Notes under the pieces: model-generated
Seen by the model: the letters and a program-made list of their open reading frames with translations, nothing else
Databases searched by the model: none
Told to the model about the DNA's origin: nothing
Program-made: the position numbers and the translations under genes
Shown here: in pieces, positions 1-8,828 of the stretch
How positions within the stretch are numbered: position 1 is the first letter of the stretch
Layout of the letters: every line of letters begins with the position of its first letter
DNA from: Sporosarcina sp. FSL K6-1522
Lineage (GTDB): Bacteria > Bacillota > Bacilli > Bacillales_A > Planococcaceae
Assembly (NCBI RefSeq): GCF_038622445.1
Contig: NZ_CP152019.1
Span: 1,524,501-1,588,500, forward strand
Direction of reading: 5' to 3'
DNA: 64,000 nucleotides

Positions 1-4
1 GAAG

Positions 5-331
5 ATGGTCTCTTTGTCTTGCTTTAAATGCTCTAGAAGAGTGGGTTTATCCACTAGGAAGAAGGAAGAAAAGGGAAAGAGTTTTCTTTTAAATAGCAGA
101 TGTTTTCATAGAGGGAGGAATGCTCCATTTATTAAATTACCATTATTATTCGTCACTATTAACATTCGTCAATTGTTGGAAATGTATTTTATCTTTATGA
201 TGGGGGTATCCATGCTTTTATACGATAAATTCCCAATTCAAATTGTAAAAGATGCATCCAAGACGGTTAGTGTAGTCGGAATATTCGGAGTGTTGACTTA
301 CTCTTCACTAGCCGGTAGCAGATCCATTTAA
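5..331 (+). CDS. Weak ORF, hypothetical
   Basis: This is an open frame of 108 codons at the very start of the window, ahead of the PAS-GGDEF gene. The first half is basic and low in recognisable features. The middle contains a hydrophobic stretch (about residues 43-72) that could be one membrane segment. No domain is recognised and no convincing ribosome binding site precedes the first codon. It may be the 3' remnant of a decayed gene of the neighbouring polysaccharide locus, or not a gene at all. Confidence 0.2.
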   Translation: MVSLSCFKCSRRVGLSTRKKEEKGKSFLLNSRCFHRGRNAPFIKLPLLFVTINIRQLLEMYFIFMMGVSMLLYDKFPIQIVKDASKTVSVVGIFGVLTYSSLAGSRSI

Positions 332-360
332 CATGAATCAGTAAAGAGAGGAAGAGATAA

Positions 361-1278
361 ATGGTCAATTATTATTCAAATAGAAGTGAAGTCGTTAATG
401 GACAAAATAGAGTTGTCCAAGGGTTGGAATTGATGAAACATGCGATGAATCAATTAGCCATGATTATGGTCATAGACGTGGAAGGGAACATCATTGATAT
501 CAATGATAACTATTGTGCAACGCTGAAGTATTCCTTAAGGGATGTCTATATGCGAGACTTCCGGACTTTGTATGTGGGCTATCATTCTGAAGAGTTCTTT
601 GGATCACTTGAAAGAACGCTCAGGACAGGGGAGGAATGGACAGGTGAAATCTGTAAAAAGGCTGGAGATGGGAAAGTCCATTGGTTGAAATCGGTCATTA
701 TTCCTGTGGATGACGAAGTAAAAAGCGTTTCCCGATTTCATATCGTATCTGTTGATATTACGGAGCAAAAAAATAATGAGCAATGGCAATATCTTGCTTG
801 TCACAATGAATTAACGAGCTTGCCGAATCGTAGAATGTTGGATTTATCGATTGATACCTATATCGGGAGAGTCAAGCAACAGAACCAGAGAATGGCCGTG
901 TTGTTTTTGGATATAAACCACTTTAAAAAGATCAATGATACGTATGGACATGCCATCGGCGATTTGTTTTTAAAAGAAGTCGCTAGTCGTTTGTCCAACT
1001 TATCGATCATTCAAAACCATGTTTTCCATCTATGTGGGGATGAATTTATCATGCTTCTCGAAGATGTGGAGAATATTGAAGAACAAGTTCGGCTGATTTT
1101 GTCGTTATTTGATAACACTTTCGAGATAGAAGCTTATCCAATTACGGCAAGTGTCAGTATCGGGATTAGTATGTATCCAGATCATGCAACTGATAGAGAT
1201 GCGTTAATCAATTATGCGGATATTGCCATGTTTGAAGCGAAGCAGAGTAGCGGAAATAGTTATCAAATTTATCAATGA
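361..1278 (+). CDS. PAS-GGDEF protein (putative diguanylate cyclase)
   Basis: A 305-residue soluble protein. Residues about 25-135 form a PAS domain ending in the usual VDITEQK linker, and residues about 145-305 form a GGDEF domain (FLDINHFKKINDTYGH, then the active-site loop). GGDEF proteins make or bind cyclic di-GMP. The signature loop reads CGDEF instead of GGDEF, the preceding Arg is His, and the RxxD inhibitory site is IxxN, so activity and product inhibition are both uncertain. The start has a GAGAGGAAGAG ribosome binding site. It lies just upstream of polysaccharide genes, which c-di-GMP signalling often controls; that link is inference. Confidence 0.85.
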   Translation: MVNYYSNRSEVVNGQNRVVQGLELMKHAMNQLAMIMVIDVEGNIIDINDNYCATLKYSLRDVYMRDFRTLYVGYHSEEFFGSLERTLRTGEEWTGEICKKAGDGKVHWLKSVIIPVDDEVKSVSRFHIVSVDITEQKNNEQWQYLACHNELTSLPNRRMLDLSIDTYIGRVKQQNQRMAVLFLDINHFKKINDTYGHAIGDLFLKEVASRLSNLSIIQNHVFHLCGDEFIMLLEDVENIEEQVRLILSLFDNTFEIEAYPITASVSIGISMYPDHATDRDALINYADIAMFEAKQSSGNSYQIYQ

Positions 1279-1333
1279 AGTACAGTAATATGTGTAGCTG
1301 ATAACAGAAGAAATGTAAGTGAGGGGCATAAGA

Positions 1334-2390
1334 ATGGAGAGACATAAAGGGGAAATCGTGAAAAGGTCAAAAAGCCGGCTAGTCATTTTACTAGCAATGC
1401 TTGTCATCCTATCGGGGTGTCGTTTGTTTGACGAGAAAAAGAAAGCCGCAAGCAGCGGGACAGAATCGGTCAAACCTACTGAGGAAATCGTTCGGTATAC
1501 GGGCGAAAAAAGCAACGCAATTTCATCGGTCTATACGTCAAAGAAAGAGCTAGCACTTACTTTTAACGGCATGGCAGATCAACAAACGATGGAATTGCTG
1601 TTGGATGAATTAGATGTGTATGAGATGAAAGCGACGTTTTTTCTTCCAGGCGTCCGGGTAGCAGAGGAACCAGATCTTGCGAATGCAATCGTGTCTAGGG
1701 GGGCATGAAATCGAGAATAACACATTAAATCAGTTGGACATGGCTGACTTTAGTTACGAACAAATTTATAAAGAAATCCAATTAAGCAATGAGGTGATTG
1801 AAAAAAAACGGTGTCCTCCCGCGTTACGTCCGCACAAAGTCAGGCGATTATCATGATGACATTCGTTTAGTTACGGCTCAACTCGGAATGGAAGCGGTTG
1901 TGAGCTACAACATTAACCCGAAAGATTGGGATATGAAGGACGCCAAAAGCATTGGAGACTATGTGGAAAGGTATATCTCAAGAGGAGGCATTGTGTCGTT
2001 AAACACACATCTGAATCCAGAAGTCATTGCATCGATTGCCTATATAGCGAAAGCGGCAGAAGATATTGGCTACACGTTTGTTCCGCTCAGTCAATTGATA
2101 GAAGGCGGTGGAGAAAGAAAGCCGTTAGCTGAAATTGAAGGGTTTTATGCAGTCAAAGTAAACTGGGACTATCAAAATGAGAAACCGATTCTGTTCTCTA
2201 ATGCTTCTAGTACTGACAAAACAATCTCGCTTACTTTTGATGACCGGGCGAGTGATAAAACCACTACAAAAGTATTGGATATTCTAGATGAATACGATAT
2301 CAAGGCAACTTTTTTCCTTATAGGAAAAGGGATGGAACAGAATCCGAACTTGGCAAAGGCTATTTTGGATGCAGGGCATGAGGTAGCTAG
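1334..2390 (+). pseudogene. NodB-type polysaccharide deacetylase lipoprotein, frameshifted and truncated
   Basis: A lipoprotein signal with lipobox LSGC is followed by two successive NodB-like segments: a degenerate one (LTFNGMADQQTMELLLDEL) and one with a better motif (ISLTFDDRASDKTTTKVLD). The frame is broken twice, by one extra G in the G6 run at 1698-1703 and by one extra A in the A8 run at 1801-1808. Removing one base at each restores a continuous protein (SRGHEIENN... and NEVIEKNGVLPRYVR). The second NodB domain is then cut by an insertion sequence at about 2391. A GTG at 1358 is an alternative start that gives a typical 21-residue lipoprotein signal. The role would have been deacetylation of an extracellular polysaccharide. 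Confidence 0.8.
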
Positions 2391-2440
2391 TGGTCAAGCC
2401 CCATGAAAATGGACACGAAACAAATGCTTAAATTGTACCA

Positions 2441-3321
2441 CTAAGCACTTTTAAAATACGTAGTTAGAAAAGATGACGGTGATAAAAAACCAAGTCTTTT
2501 CTGGCTACGTTTTTTTGCGTAAAATGTTGCGTATTTTGGTAAATCTGCCACTAGCTGCTCCACGGAAAGCATTGGAAAAAGAAATGGAAATTTAGCTTTT
2601 AAGTGAGAGAAAAAGCATTCGATCATAGTGTTATCATAACAGTTTGCTTTACGCGACATACTCGGAATAAACCTTAATTCTCCTGATAGCTGATGATAGC
2701 GATAAGAACGATACACATTCCCTTGATCTGAATGGATGGTCACCTGACTTAAGTCTGTTAGTTGACGTGCTTCCATTGCCTGGCGAATAGTGGCTTCCAT
2801 CATGGCTGTATCAGAATGGAAGCCAACTTGAAAGCCAATAGGTTCTCGATTAAAGAGATCCATTAAAGCAGATACATAGATTTTTGTATCACAAAATGTA
2901 ATTTCAGTGACATCCATTACCCATTTGTGATTCGGAAAAAATGCATTAAAATTACGATTTAAAAGGTTCAGATATGTATAACTAGCGGCAATTTGTTTCT
3001 TCTTTGTGGACGATCTTTTCTTTCTCACTTTTGCAGCTAAACTCATCTCACGCATTAAGCAAGCTACCCGTTTATGATTGATCACATAGCCATTTTGTTC
3101 TTTTAACGTACCTGCAATTTGTTTTGCTCCATACGTTCCACCTACCTCATCATAATGCGATTGAATCGTTTCTTTATCACGTCAATCGCGATTAGAAGGA
3201 CCTTTTTGGGGACGTCCCATATAAGCGTAGTAACCGCTAGGTGACACATTAAACGCTTTAGCTAACAGTTTCACCGTGTACTCCTTTCTCAAACTTGTCA
3301 TCGCTTCAAAGTACGTGGATT
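2441..3321 (-). pseudogene. IS3-family transposase OrfB, interrupted by a stop codon
   Basis: The rve-type DDE integrase catalytic domain of IS3-family OrfB. The intact 214-codon part has the expected acidic residues in WVMDVTEITF, IHSDQGNVY and the late NCYDNTMIECFFSHLK segment. The N-terminal HTH_21-like part (about MTSLRKEYTVKLLAKAFNVS) reads in the same frame upstream, but an in-frame TGA at 3184-3182 separates the two. With that stop, no full OrfAB fusion can form, so the copy is probably not autonomous unless a relative supplies transposase. Confidence 0.8.
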
Positions 3322-3651
3322 TTACTTCTGTTTGAGAAAGGTTTGGAACTTTTTTAAGATTTCCACCTGAATCTGTTGTTCGTTGTAAGCAACTTCAATA
3401 GCTTTTAAACGAGCTAATTCTTCTGTATCCACCATAGTCATAGGGTTCTTTTGAGTATCTTTTGTTCGAAAGTAAGTGGGTCCGAAGTCTTTATATTGCT
3501 TAACCCATTGTTGAATACTTGTTTGACTCACGTTCATCTCTTCTGCCACTTGTTTTGTGGGGATCTGTTCAGTTAAGACACGCTCTATTGCTTTTATTTT
3601 ATTCTCAGGTGATGTATAAGTATTTCGTTTCCTACGTGGTCTGTAAGCCAT
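3322..3651 (-). CDS. IS3-family transposase OrfA
   Basis: A 109-residue HTH_Tnp_1 protein. An N-terminal helix-turn-helix (AIERVLTEQIPTKQVAEEMN) is followed by a leucine-zipper-like tail ending VEILKKFQTFLKQK. An A AAA AAG slippery heptamer (complement of 3349-3355) lies near the 3' end in the right phase for -1 frameshifting into OrfB, which is how IS3 elements make the OrfAB transposase. The downstream OrfB carries a stop, so only the regulatory OrfA product is likely functional here. Confidence 0.85.
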   Translation of the reverse strand: MAYRPRRKRNTYTSPENKIKAIERVLTEQIPTKQVAEEMNVSQTSIQQWVKQYKDFGPTYFRTKDTQKNPMTMVDTEELARLKAIEVAYNEQQIQVEILKKFQTFLKQK

Positions 3652-3734
3652 GAGATCATCCCCTTTTAATGAATTATAAATAATACTGGTACAATACTAT
3701 ACCCGTTTTATGTCCATTTTAAGGGGGGCGACCA

Positions 3735-4482
3735 CAGACTGTACGTTATTATATTGCCTTTCGGATTATGAAAGCTGCGGAATCCTATTTTGATAGTGTC
3801 ACTTGTTTATCGGGGCCATTATCCTGTTATCGAAAAGAGCTCATCATCGAGCATACGGATGCATGGTTGAACCAGAAGTTTTTAGGACAACCTGCCACTT
3901 TCGGTGATGATCGAAGCATGACCAACTTCATCTTGAGGACCCGTCGAACAGGCTATCAAGATACCGCTATTTGTTCGACAATTGTCCCGTCCAATATGGG
4001 GTTCTTTCTAAAACAACAAATGCGTTGGAAACGTTCTTGGTTGCGTGAATCATTGATTGCGGGGACATTTTATTTGGCGAAAGGAACCTTTCATGGCGCT
4101 GTTCTTTTATGTAGGATTAATCGTTCCAATCGCAGCACCCATTATCGTGTTGTACAACATGGTGTATGTTCCGATTGTTTACAAGGTCTTTCCAACTACA
4201 TTTATGATGGGATTATTACTGATGGCTTTACTCATGAGTGTAGCCCATTTGTTATTTAGAAAGAGTAAGTTATGGGTTTTTGGCTCTGTATTTTGTGTGC
4301 TCTATGAGTTTATTTTGCTGTGGCAAATGCCTGTTGCTTGGGTGACTTTCTGGAAATCTACTTGGGGTACACGAGAAACGCCACAGGATATCGAAGCAAG
4401 GAATAAGAAATTAGCAAAAAAACAATCCGGTTGCATTCGAATAGCAATCCAAGAGGGGTTCTTAAGGGTGAGGATGGTATAA
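3735..4482 (+). pseudogene. Family 2 glycosyltransferase (NodC/HAS type), 5'-truncated and frameshifted
   Basis: The frame is open from the IS border (QTVRYYIAFRIMKAAES) and encodes the C-terminal part of a processive GT2 enzyme of the hyaluronan/chitin/poly-GlcNAc synthase class. It has the acceptor-side segment CLSGPLSCYRKEL, the GDDRSMTNF motif and the QQMRWKRSW (QxxRW-type) motif, then membrane helices. One extra G in the G4 run at 4061-4064 breaks the frame; removing it gives ESLIAGHFIWRKEPFMAL. The N-terminal nucleotide-binding half is missing, so no active synthase is expected. The final codon abuts the start of the next gene. Confidence 0.8.
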
Positions 4483-5787
4483 ATGTTTAAAAGAAACCAA
4501 AGCTCTGTCCTTAATCATCGCAAGAAAAACCGTAAAAAAGTACTGAAAACGATTATCCAAACAGCCGTTATAGTTGTCGCGGGTATGTTACCATTGAGCG
4601 CATTGGTAGATATTAAAAAGTATAATGAGCCGGATAAAACGCAATGGGAGAATCAGGATGGCTTTATCGCATTGTCTTATTTTGGGGTTGACCGCAATGG
4701 CACGCCAAAGCGAATTGCGAAGAAAGAATTAGATAAGCAATTGAAAGCATTACATGACCAAGGGTATGAGACAATTTCGCAGCAAGATGTCATTGATTTT
4801 TATGGGAAGGGAAAAGCGTTACCAGAAAAAGCGCTATTTCTTTCCTTTGAGGATGGACGCAATGATTCCAGCATATTTGCTCATCCAAGTCTCAAGGAAT
4901 ACAATTACAAAGCTACCTTCCTGTCTTATGCCAATAAGATGGGCAATAGTGATCGGAAGTTTTTGCAACCCGAAGATATGCTGGACATGCAAAAAGGTGG
5001 CTATTGGGAGTTAGGGACGATCATGGAAGCCTCCATTAAAGACGAAGTCGATGTAGATTTGACGGTTGTGAATGATCGTTTTACTGAAGATGGATTAGCT
5101 GTTCAAAAGGATTCGATGTTAATTACCAGACTGATGGCCACGCCTGAAAGTCGCCGTGCGCATATTGATGACATCGTCGACACCGTTTCTACGTATAATT
5201 TCGAAGGTGTAGAGATTGATTATGAGAAAGTGAAAGACGAAGATTGGGACAATATCTGTGCTTTTTATGAAGAGTTGTATCAAAGGCTTCAGCAAGGCGG
5301 AAAACCGCTACGGATTGTATTAGGGCCGCGAATGCCAATTGAAAAACTGACGCTACCAGAAGGCCCCACTTATATTATGATGGCCTATAATCTGTATGGG
5401 ACGCATAGTGGACCGGGACCAAAAGCCGATTATGCGTTTATCGCTAAAATGGGCAAGAAAATGGATCAGTTGCCGGGCGAACATGTTATGGCTTTCGCAA
5501 CGGGTGGATTTGACTGGCCGGAGTCGGGGAAAATCACTGCGTTGACGGAACAAGAGGCGGCACAGCTATCTATGCAAAGTGTGAAATCTCCAAAAAGGGA
5601 ACAAGGGAGTGGAGCCGTCTATTTTGATTATATAGACAGTGAAAATCGCAAGCATACAGTTCGGTATGCAGATGCGCGTACGTTAGCGCAATGGATGGAG
5701 AGTGCGAAAAAAGCGGGGTATTATAAAATAGCATTATGGAGAATGGGCGGTTTTGAACAGGCCACATTGGATTTTTTAAATCGCTAG
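4483..5787 (+). CDS. Membrane-anchored NodB-like/GH18-like polysaccharide-processing protein
   Basis: A 434-residue protein. A basic N-terminus and a membrane segment at about residues 20-43 suggest an extracellular anchor. Residues about 60-190 resemble the N-terminal part of a NodB/PgaB-type deacetylase (FIALSYFGVD, LFLSFEDGRNDS, YKATFLS), with no complete metal-binding set visible. Residues about 190-434 resemble a GH18 glycosidase, with FEGVEIDYE in place of the DGxDxDxE catalytic motif and the late YYKIALWRMGG segment. It fits trimming of the polymer made by the preceding glycosyltransferase. That enzyme is broken here, so this gene is probably an orphan survivor. The product is not identified further. 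Confidence 0.65.
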   Translation: MFKRNQSSVLNHRKKNRKKVLKTIIQTAVIVVAGMLPLSALVDIKKYNEPDKTQWENQDGFIALSYFGVDRNGTPKRIAKKELDKQLKALHDQGYETISQQDVIDFYGKGKALPEKALFLSFEDGRNDSSIFAHPSLKEYNYKATFLSYANKMGNSDRKFLQPEDMLDMQKGGYWELGTIMEASIKDEVDVDLTVVNDRFTEDGLAVQKDSMLITRLMATPESRRAHIDDIVDTVSTYNFEGVEIDYEKVKDEDWDNICAFYEELYQRLQQGGKPLRIVLGPRMPIEKLTLPEGPTYIMMAYNLYGTHSGPGPKADYAFIAKMGKKMDQLPGEHVMAFATGGFDWPESGKITALTEQEAAQLSMQSVKSPKREQGSGAVYFDYIDSENRKHTVRYADARTLAQWMESAKKAGYYKIALWRMGGFEQATLDFLNR

Positions 5788-5790
5788 TAG

Positions 5791-5837
5791 AATAGACATG
5801 AGGCACTTTGAAGAAAAGGTGCCTTGTGTCTATTTTT
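5791..5837. terminator. Bidirectional terminator between convergent genes
   Basis: Stem-loop with arms TAGACATGAGGCAC and GTGCCTTGTGTCTA, flanked by TATTTTTATG on the plus side. It lies between the GH18-like gene and the convergent response regulator. Confidence 0.75.
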
Positions 5838-5847
5838 ATGAATGCAT

Positions 5848-6969
5848 TTACAGGATGGACGTATAAATTTCTTGTGATACTTGATCAGGAGAAATCCCGA
5901 TGTCTTTCATGAGCATCGTGGAAAAATCTTTATATACTTTGACAGCATCTCCTCGGTTGCCAATTTCAATATAGTGGCGCATCAGCTGTTGCAAGGTATG
6001 ATCGGAATAAGGGTTATGCGTAAGTAGCATGTGCAAATAGTGTTGTTTTTTTGCTAGGTCCTTATGTGTCGTAAAATAATCAATCATGCTTTGCAGGAGC
6101 TGCAATAGTTTTTGGTGAATACTTTGCGCTTTGATTGTTGCCCATTCATAACTATTTCGCTCCATATAACCGCCACGATATTGTTGAACCGTTTGTTCGA
6201 ATGCTTGAATATTTTGCTGGGTTACGACCGGGTGCTGGTCCATCATTTGCTCGAATTCAATGGCATCGCATTGAAAATCATCTAACTCTAGCGCATAACT
6301 TTGGTTGGAGAATGTCAATGCTTGTGAATAATCCAGAGAATCCAATGTTTTTCGTAAATAAGAGATCGATGTATGAAGTTGAATTTTCGCTTTATGATAG
6401 TCATGTCCTGGCCAAAGTAGATCGATAATGGTGTCCCTATTCACGTGCGTATGTAAATGTGTCATGAAAAAAGCAAATAGCTCTTTCGTTTTAGTTGTTT
6501 TCCATTTCACTGGCTCATCATGGTGATAGGTGACAAACTCATCGAAACACTCCACTTTTAGAGAGGGAGTGATGGATTGTTTGGGTAAGGCGCGTTGAGC
6601 GCTCGTTTGCATATGCGTTTGTATCCGCTTGATGGTTTTTTCTAGACGAGGTGTTAAGATTGGTTTCACTAAATAATCGATAGAGCCTAAGTCGAAAGCT
6701 TGGATGGCATAATCTCTATGTGCTGTGACAAATACGATGTAAATCGCGGGGTTCCACTCATGAATTCGGGTTGCTAACTCCAACCCGTTCATTCCCGGCA
6801 TTTCAATATCTAAAAATATCACATCAAAATGAAGGCGTTTCATGTCATTTAGGAAGTCCTGGGCATTTGTAAAGGTTTTGATGATGTTGATAGTCCCTAG
6901 TTTCGTTAATTTACTCGTCATATATTGTAAAGTTAGTTCTTCATCATCGATTAGGACTGCATTTATCAT
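5848..6969 (-). CDS. Response regulator: receiver plus BTAD (SARP-like) output
   Basis: A 373-residue protein. Residues 1-120 are a CheY-like receiver with the acidic pair IDDEE, phospho-acceptor VIFLDIEMPG and the late VTAH and KPI residues. The central region (about 150-240) looks like an OmpR-type winged helix (TKTKELFAFFMTHLHTHVNR, LLWPG). The C-terminal part (about 240-370) is a BTAD/TPR-like domain. The ATG at 6969 has GAAAGG 8-9 bases upstream; an upstream TTG at 6987 overlaps that site and is rejected. No histidine kinase is adjacent, so the partner and targets are unknown. It is convergent with the polysaccharide locus. Confidence 0.85.
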   Translation of the reverse strand: MINAVLIDDEELTLQYMTSKLTKLGTINIIKTFTNAQDFLNDMKRLHFDVIFLDIEMPGMNGLELATRIHEWNPAIYIVFVTAHRDYAIQAFDLGSIDYLVKPILTPRLEKTIKRIQTHMQTSAQRALPKQSITPSLKVECFDEFVTYHHDEPVKWKTTKTKELFAFFMTHLHTHVNRDTIIDLLWPGHDYHKAKIQLHTSISYLRKTLDSLDYSQALTFSNQSYALELDDFQCDAIEFEQMMDQHPVVTQQNIQAFEQTVQQYRGGYMERNSYEWATIKAQSIHQKLLQLLQSMIDYFTTHKDLAKKQHYLHMLLTHNPYSDHTLQQLMRHYIEIGNRGDAVKVYKDFSTMLMKDIGISPDQVSQEIYTSIL

Positions 6970-7111
6970 GAAAACACTGCCTTTCAATAGTTACTATGTC
7001 ATAGTTCACTTCAGAATTTATACCTATTATCTCAATTGGGAATAAAACATGCAATGGATTCAAATAAATACGCATTAAGTAAAGAGTTGAAGAAGTTGTA
7101 TAGAACGGTTA

Positions 7112-7150
7112 AGAAAAGCCCTAAGTGAAGAGGTTCCACTTGGGGCTGCT
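7112..7150 (-). terminator. Terminator after the amidase gene
   Basis: On the minus strand, AGCCCCAAGTG and CACTTAGGGCT form a stem followed by TTTTCTT. It is placed 35 bases beyond the amidase stop. Confidence 0.75.
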
Positions 7151-7184
7151 TAGACTAAGTCAGTAAAGCACATAATGCTACTTC

Positions 7185-7742
7185 CTATCGTTTCCCACGA
7201 CGGATCCAAGTAGTAATGGCGGAAGCGATGGCTTGTGCACATTGTTGACGATAGGAATTGCTGAGCAATAAGGCAGCTTCTTCCCGATTGGTCATGAAGC
7301 CACATTCGATTAGGATTGCGGGCATCCGCGTTTCGCGCAGGACTGCAAAGTTCGCTTTTTTAACGCCGCGATTTCTGCGCTTACAAGCGATAATAAGGGC
7401 ATTTTGTGTAAGTGTAGCGAGTGCGATGGATTGTTTCATAGCGCTTGGATAGACGTACGTTTCGATGCCGTTTGCACTGTTCCAACTGTTTCCATATGCA
7501 TTGGCATGAATGGAAACGAATGCATCGGCATTTCGCTGATTGGCTAGTTTTGTACGTGCTGCAAGTGGGACATCACGCTGTTCATTGTGTGAAAAAAGAA
7601 CGGTCATTCCTTCTTTCACTAGATGGTGTTTGACGAGTTGTGCAACTGCATTGTTGAAATGAAATTCTCTTAATACCCCATCAGGTGATCGTTTCCCTGC
7701 TGTGTTAGGGCCATGGCCTGCGTCTAGCATGATGGTTGTCAT
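7185..7742 (-). CDS. N-acetylmuramoyl-L-alanine amidase (Amidase_3)
   Basis: A 185-residue zinc amidase that cleaves the lactyl-peptide bond of peptidoglycan. It shows the family's zinc ligands and catalytic residues in order: MLDAGHGP, the Glu in LREFHFN, SIHANA and the late ILIECGFMTN. It has no signal peptide or cell-wall-binding repeats, so it is a bare catalytic domain of the size seen in CwlD-like proteins; the export route is unclear. A GAGGAGATAC-type ribosome binding site precedes the ATG. It stands alone, with its own terminator. Confidence 0.85.
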   Translation of the reverse strand: MTTIMLDAGHGPNTAGKRSPDGVLREFHFNNAVAQLVKHHLVKEGMTVLFSHNEQRDVPLAARTKLANQRNADAFVSIHANAYGNSWNSANGIETYVYPSAMKQSIALATLTQNALIIACKRRNRGVKKANFAVLRETRMPAILIECGFMTNREEAALLLSNSYRQQCAQAIASAITTWIRRGKR

Positions 7743-7868
7743 AGTATCTCCTCCTCACTTGTTATATAGAAGAAAGAGAGGAAGAAGTGGACAAATTCGG
7801 CGCTAAATCATTTCATTTGAAAAATGGCATGGTAAAATGGGGCATAGATGATTAAAGGGGGCAAGTCT

Positions 7869-8828
7869 ATGTCATTGTCAGTTGTCACAGTGAAAGATGT
7901 TCAGGAAAAATTATTTGTTGAGCTGATTGCAGGTGAAGCCGGGATTGGCCGGCAGATACATACGAGTGATATTTCTAGACCGGGTCTTGAAATGGCCGGC
8001 TATTTTAAATTTTACTTGTCAGAGCGTGTACAATTATTAGGGAAAACGGAGTTATCCTTTTTTGCTGAATTGGAGGAGTCCGAGCGGCTCGATCGAATGA
8101 GGCGGCTTTGTTCATCAAACACGCCAGCTATTATTGTGGCGCATGGCATGGAAGTACCAGTTGAATTGGTGACAGCTGCTGAAGAAACAGGCATCTCGGT
8201 GCTGAAAACAGATATCCCGACAACACGATTTTCGGGTATGCTAACGAATTACCTTGGTGGTAGGTTGGCGCCAATGACGGCTGTTCATGGTGTCCTTGTT
8301 GATATTTATGGAATTGGTGTCCTTATTACGGGTAAAAGCGGCGTTGGAAAAAGTGAAACGGCACTGGAACTCGTGAAGAGAGGGCACCGTCTTGTGGCCG
8401 ACGACCTCGTTGAAATTCGCCAAGTGGCTAAAAACGTCTTGATTGGGAATGCGCCGAAGTTGCTGGAACATATGCTTGAAATCCGTGGTGTAGGTATTGT
8501 CGATATGATGACGTTATTCGGTGCAAGTGCAGTGAAAAGTGATAAGCGCATCTTAATCGTTGTGGATCTCGAAGTGTGGGATCCTGATAAGGTCTATGAC
8601 CGACTTGGCATTGATGAAGAAAAGATGAAAATCATGGATTCTGAGCTGACGAAGTTAACGGTACCTGTACGTCCCGGTCGGAACCTATCTGTCATTATTG
8701 AAGTGGCTGCGATGGATTATCGGATGAAAAAACTTGGCATTAATGCGGCAGAAGAGTTTTCAAAAAAGCTTGATGTAGTCATTAGTCAAAGTTCCAACCA
8801 ACCAGCTGGAGAAGGGAACGATTACTAA
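7869..8828 (+). CDS. hprK: HPr kinase/phosphorylase
   Basis: A 319-residue bifunctional enzyme that phosphorylates and dephosphorylates Ser46 of HPr (and of Crh, encoded 10 kb downstream), linking glycolytic flux to CcpA-dependent carbon catabolite control. The P-loop is [16 protein letters not shown], followed by the HprK signature region ([15 protein letters not shown]). The ATG at 7869 has AAAGGGGG about 8 bases upstream; an in-frame ATG at 7848 lies before that site and is less likely. It starts the hprK-lgt-yvoD-ppaX-yvoF operon, with lgt beginning directly after its stop. Confidence 0.97.
   Translation: MSLSVVTVKDVQEKLFVELIAGEAGIGRQIHTSDISRPGLEMAGYFKFYLSERVQLLGKTELSFFAELEESERLDRMRRLCSSNTPAIIVAHGMEVPVELVTAAEETGISVLKTDIPTTRFSGMLTNYLGGRLAPMTAVHGVLVDIYGIGVLITGKSGVGKSETALELVKRGHRLVADDLVEIRQVAKNVLIGNAPKLLEHMLEIRGVGIVDMMTLFGASAVKSDKRILIVVDLEVWDPDKVYDRLGIDEEKMKIMDSELTKLTVPVRPGRNLSVIIEVAAMDYRMKKLGINAAEEFSKKLDVVISQSSNQPAGEGNDY

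Larger units (their letters stand above)
2391..3734 (-). mobile_element. IS3-family insertion sequence (about 1.34 kb)
   Basis: The ends form an imperfect inverted repeat. The left end begins TGGTCAAGCCCCATGAAAAT. The right end, read on the minus strand, begins TGGTCGCCCCCCTTAAAATG. Both continue with GGACA and, further in, ATTGTACCA. The interior carries orfA and orfB transposase frames in the -1 arrangement typical of the family. No 3-5 bp target duplication is seen at the borders (left flank ...GCTAG, right flank CAGAC...). The genes on each side lack the sequence that should join them, which points to insertion with adjacent deletion or recombination between copies. Confidence 0.85.

Noticed and set aside
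7817..7845. Promoter for hprK
   Set aside because: TTGAAA and TAAAAT are present but only about ten bases apart, too close for a sigma-A promoter.
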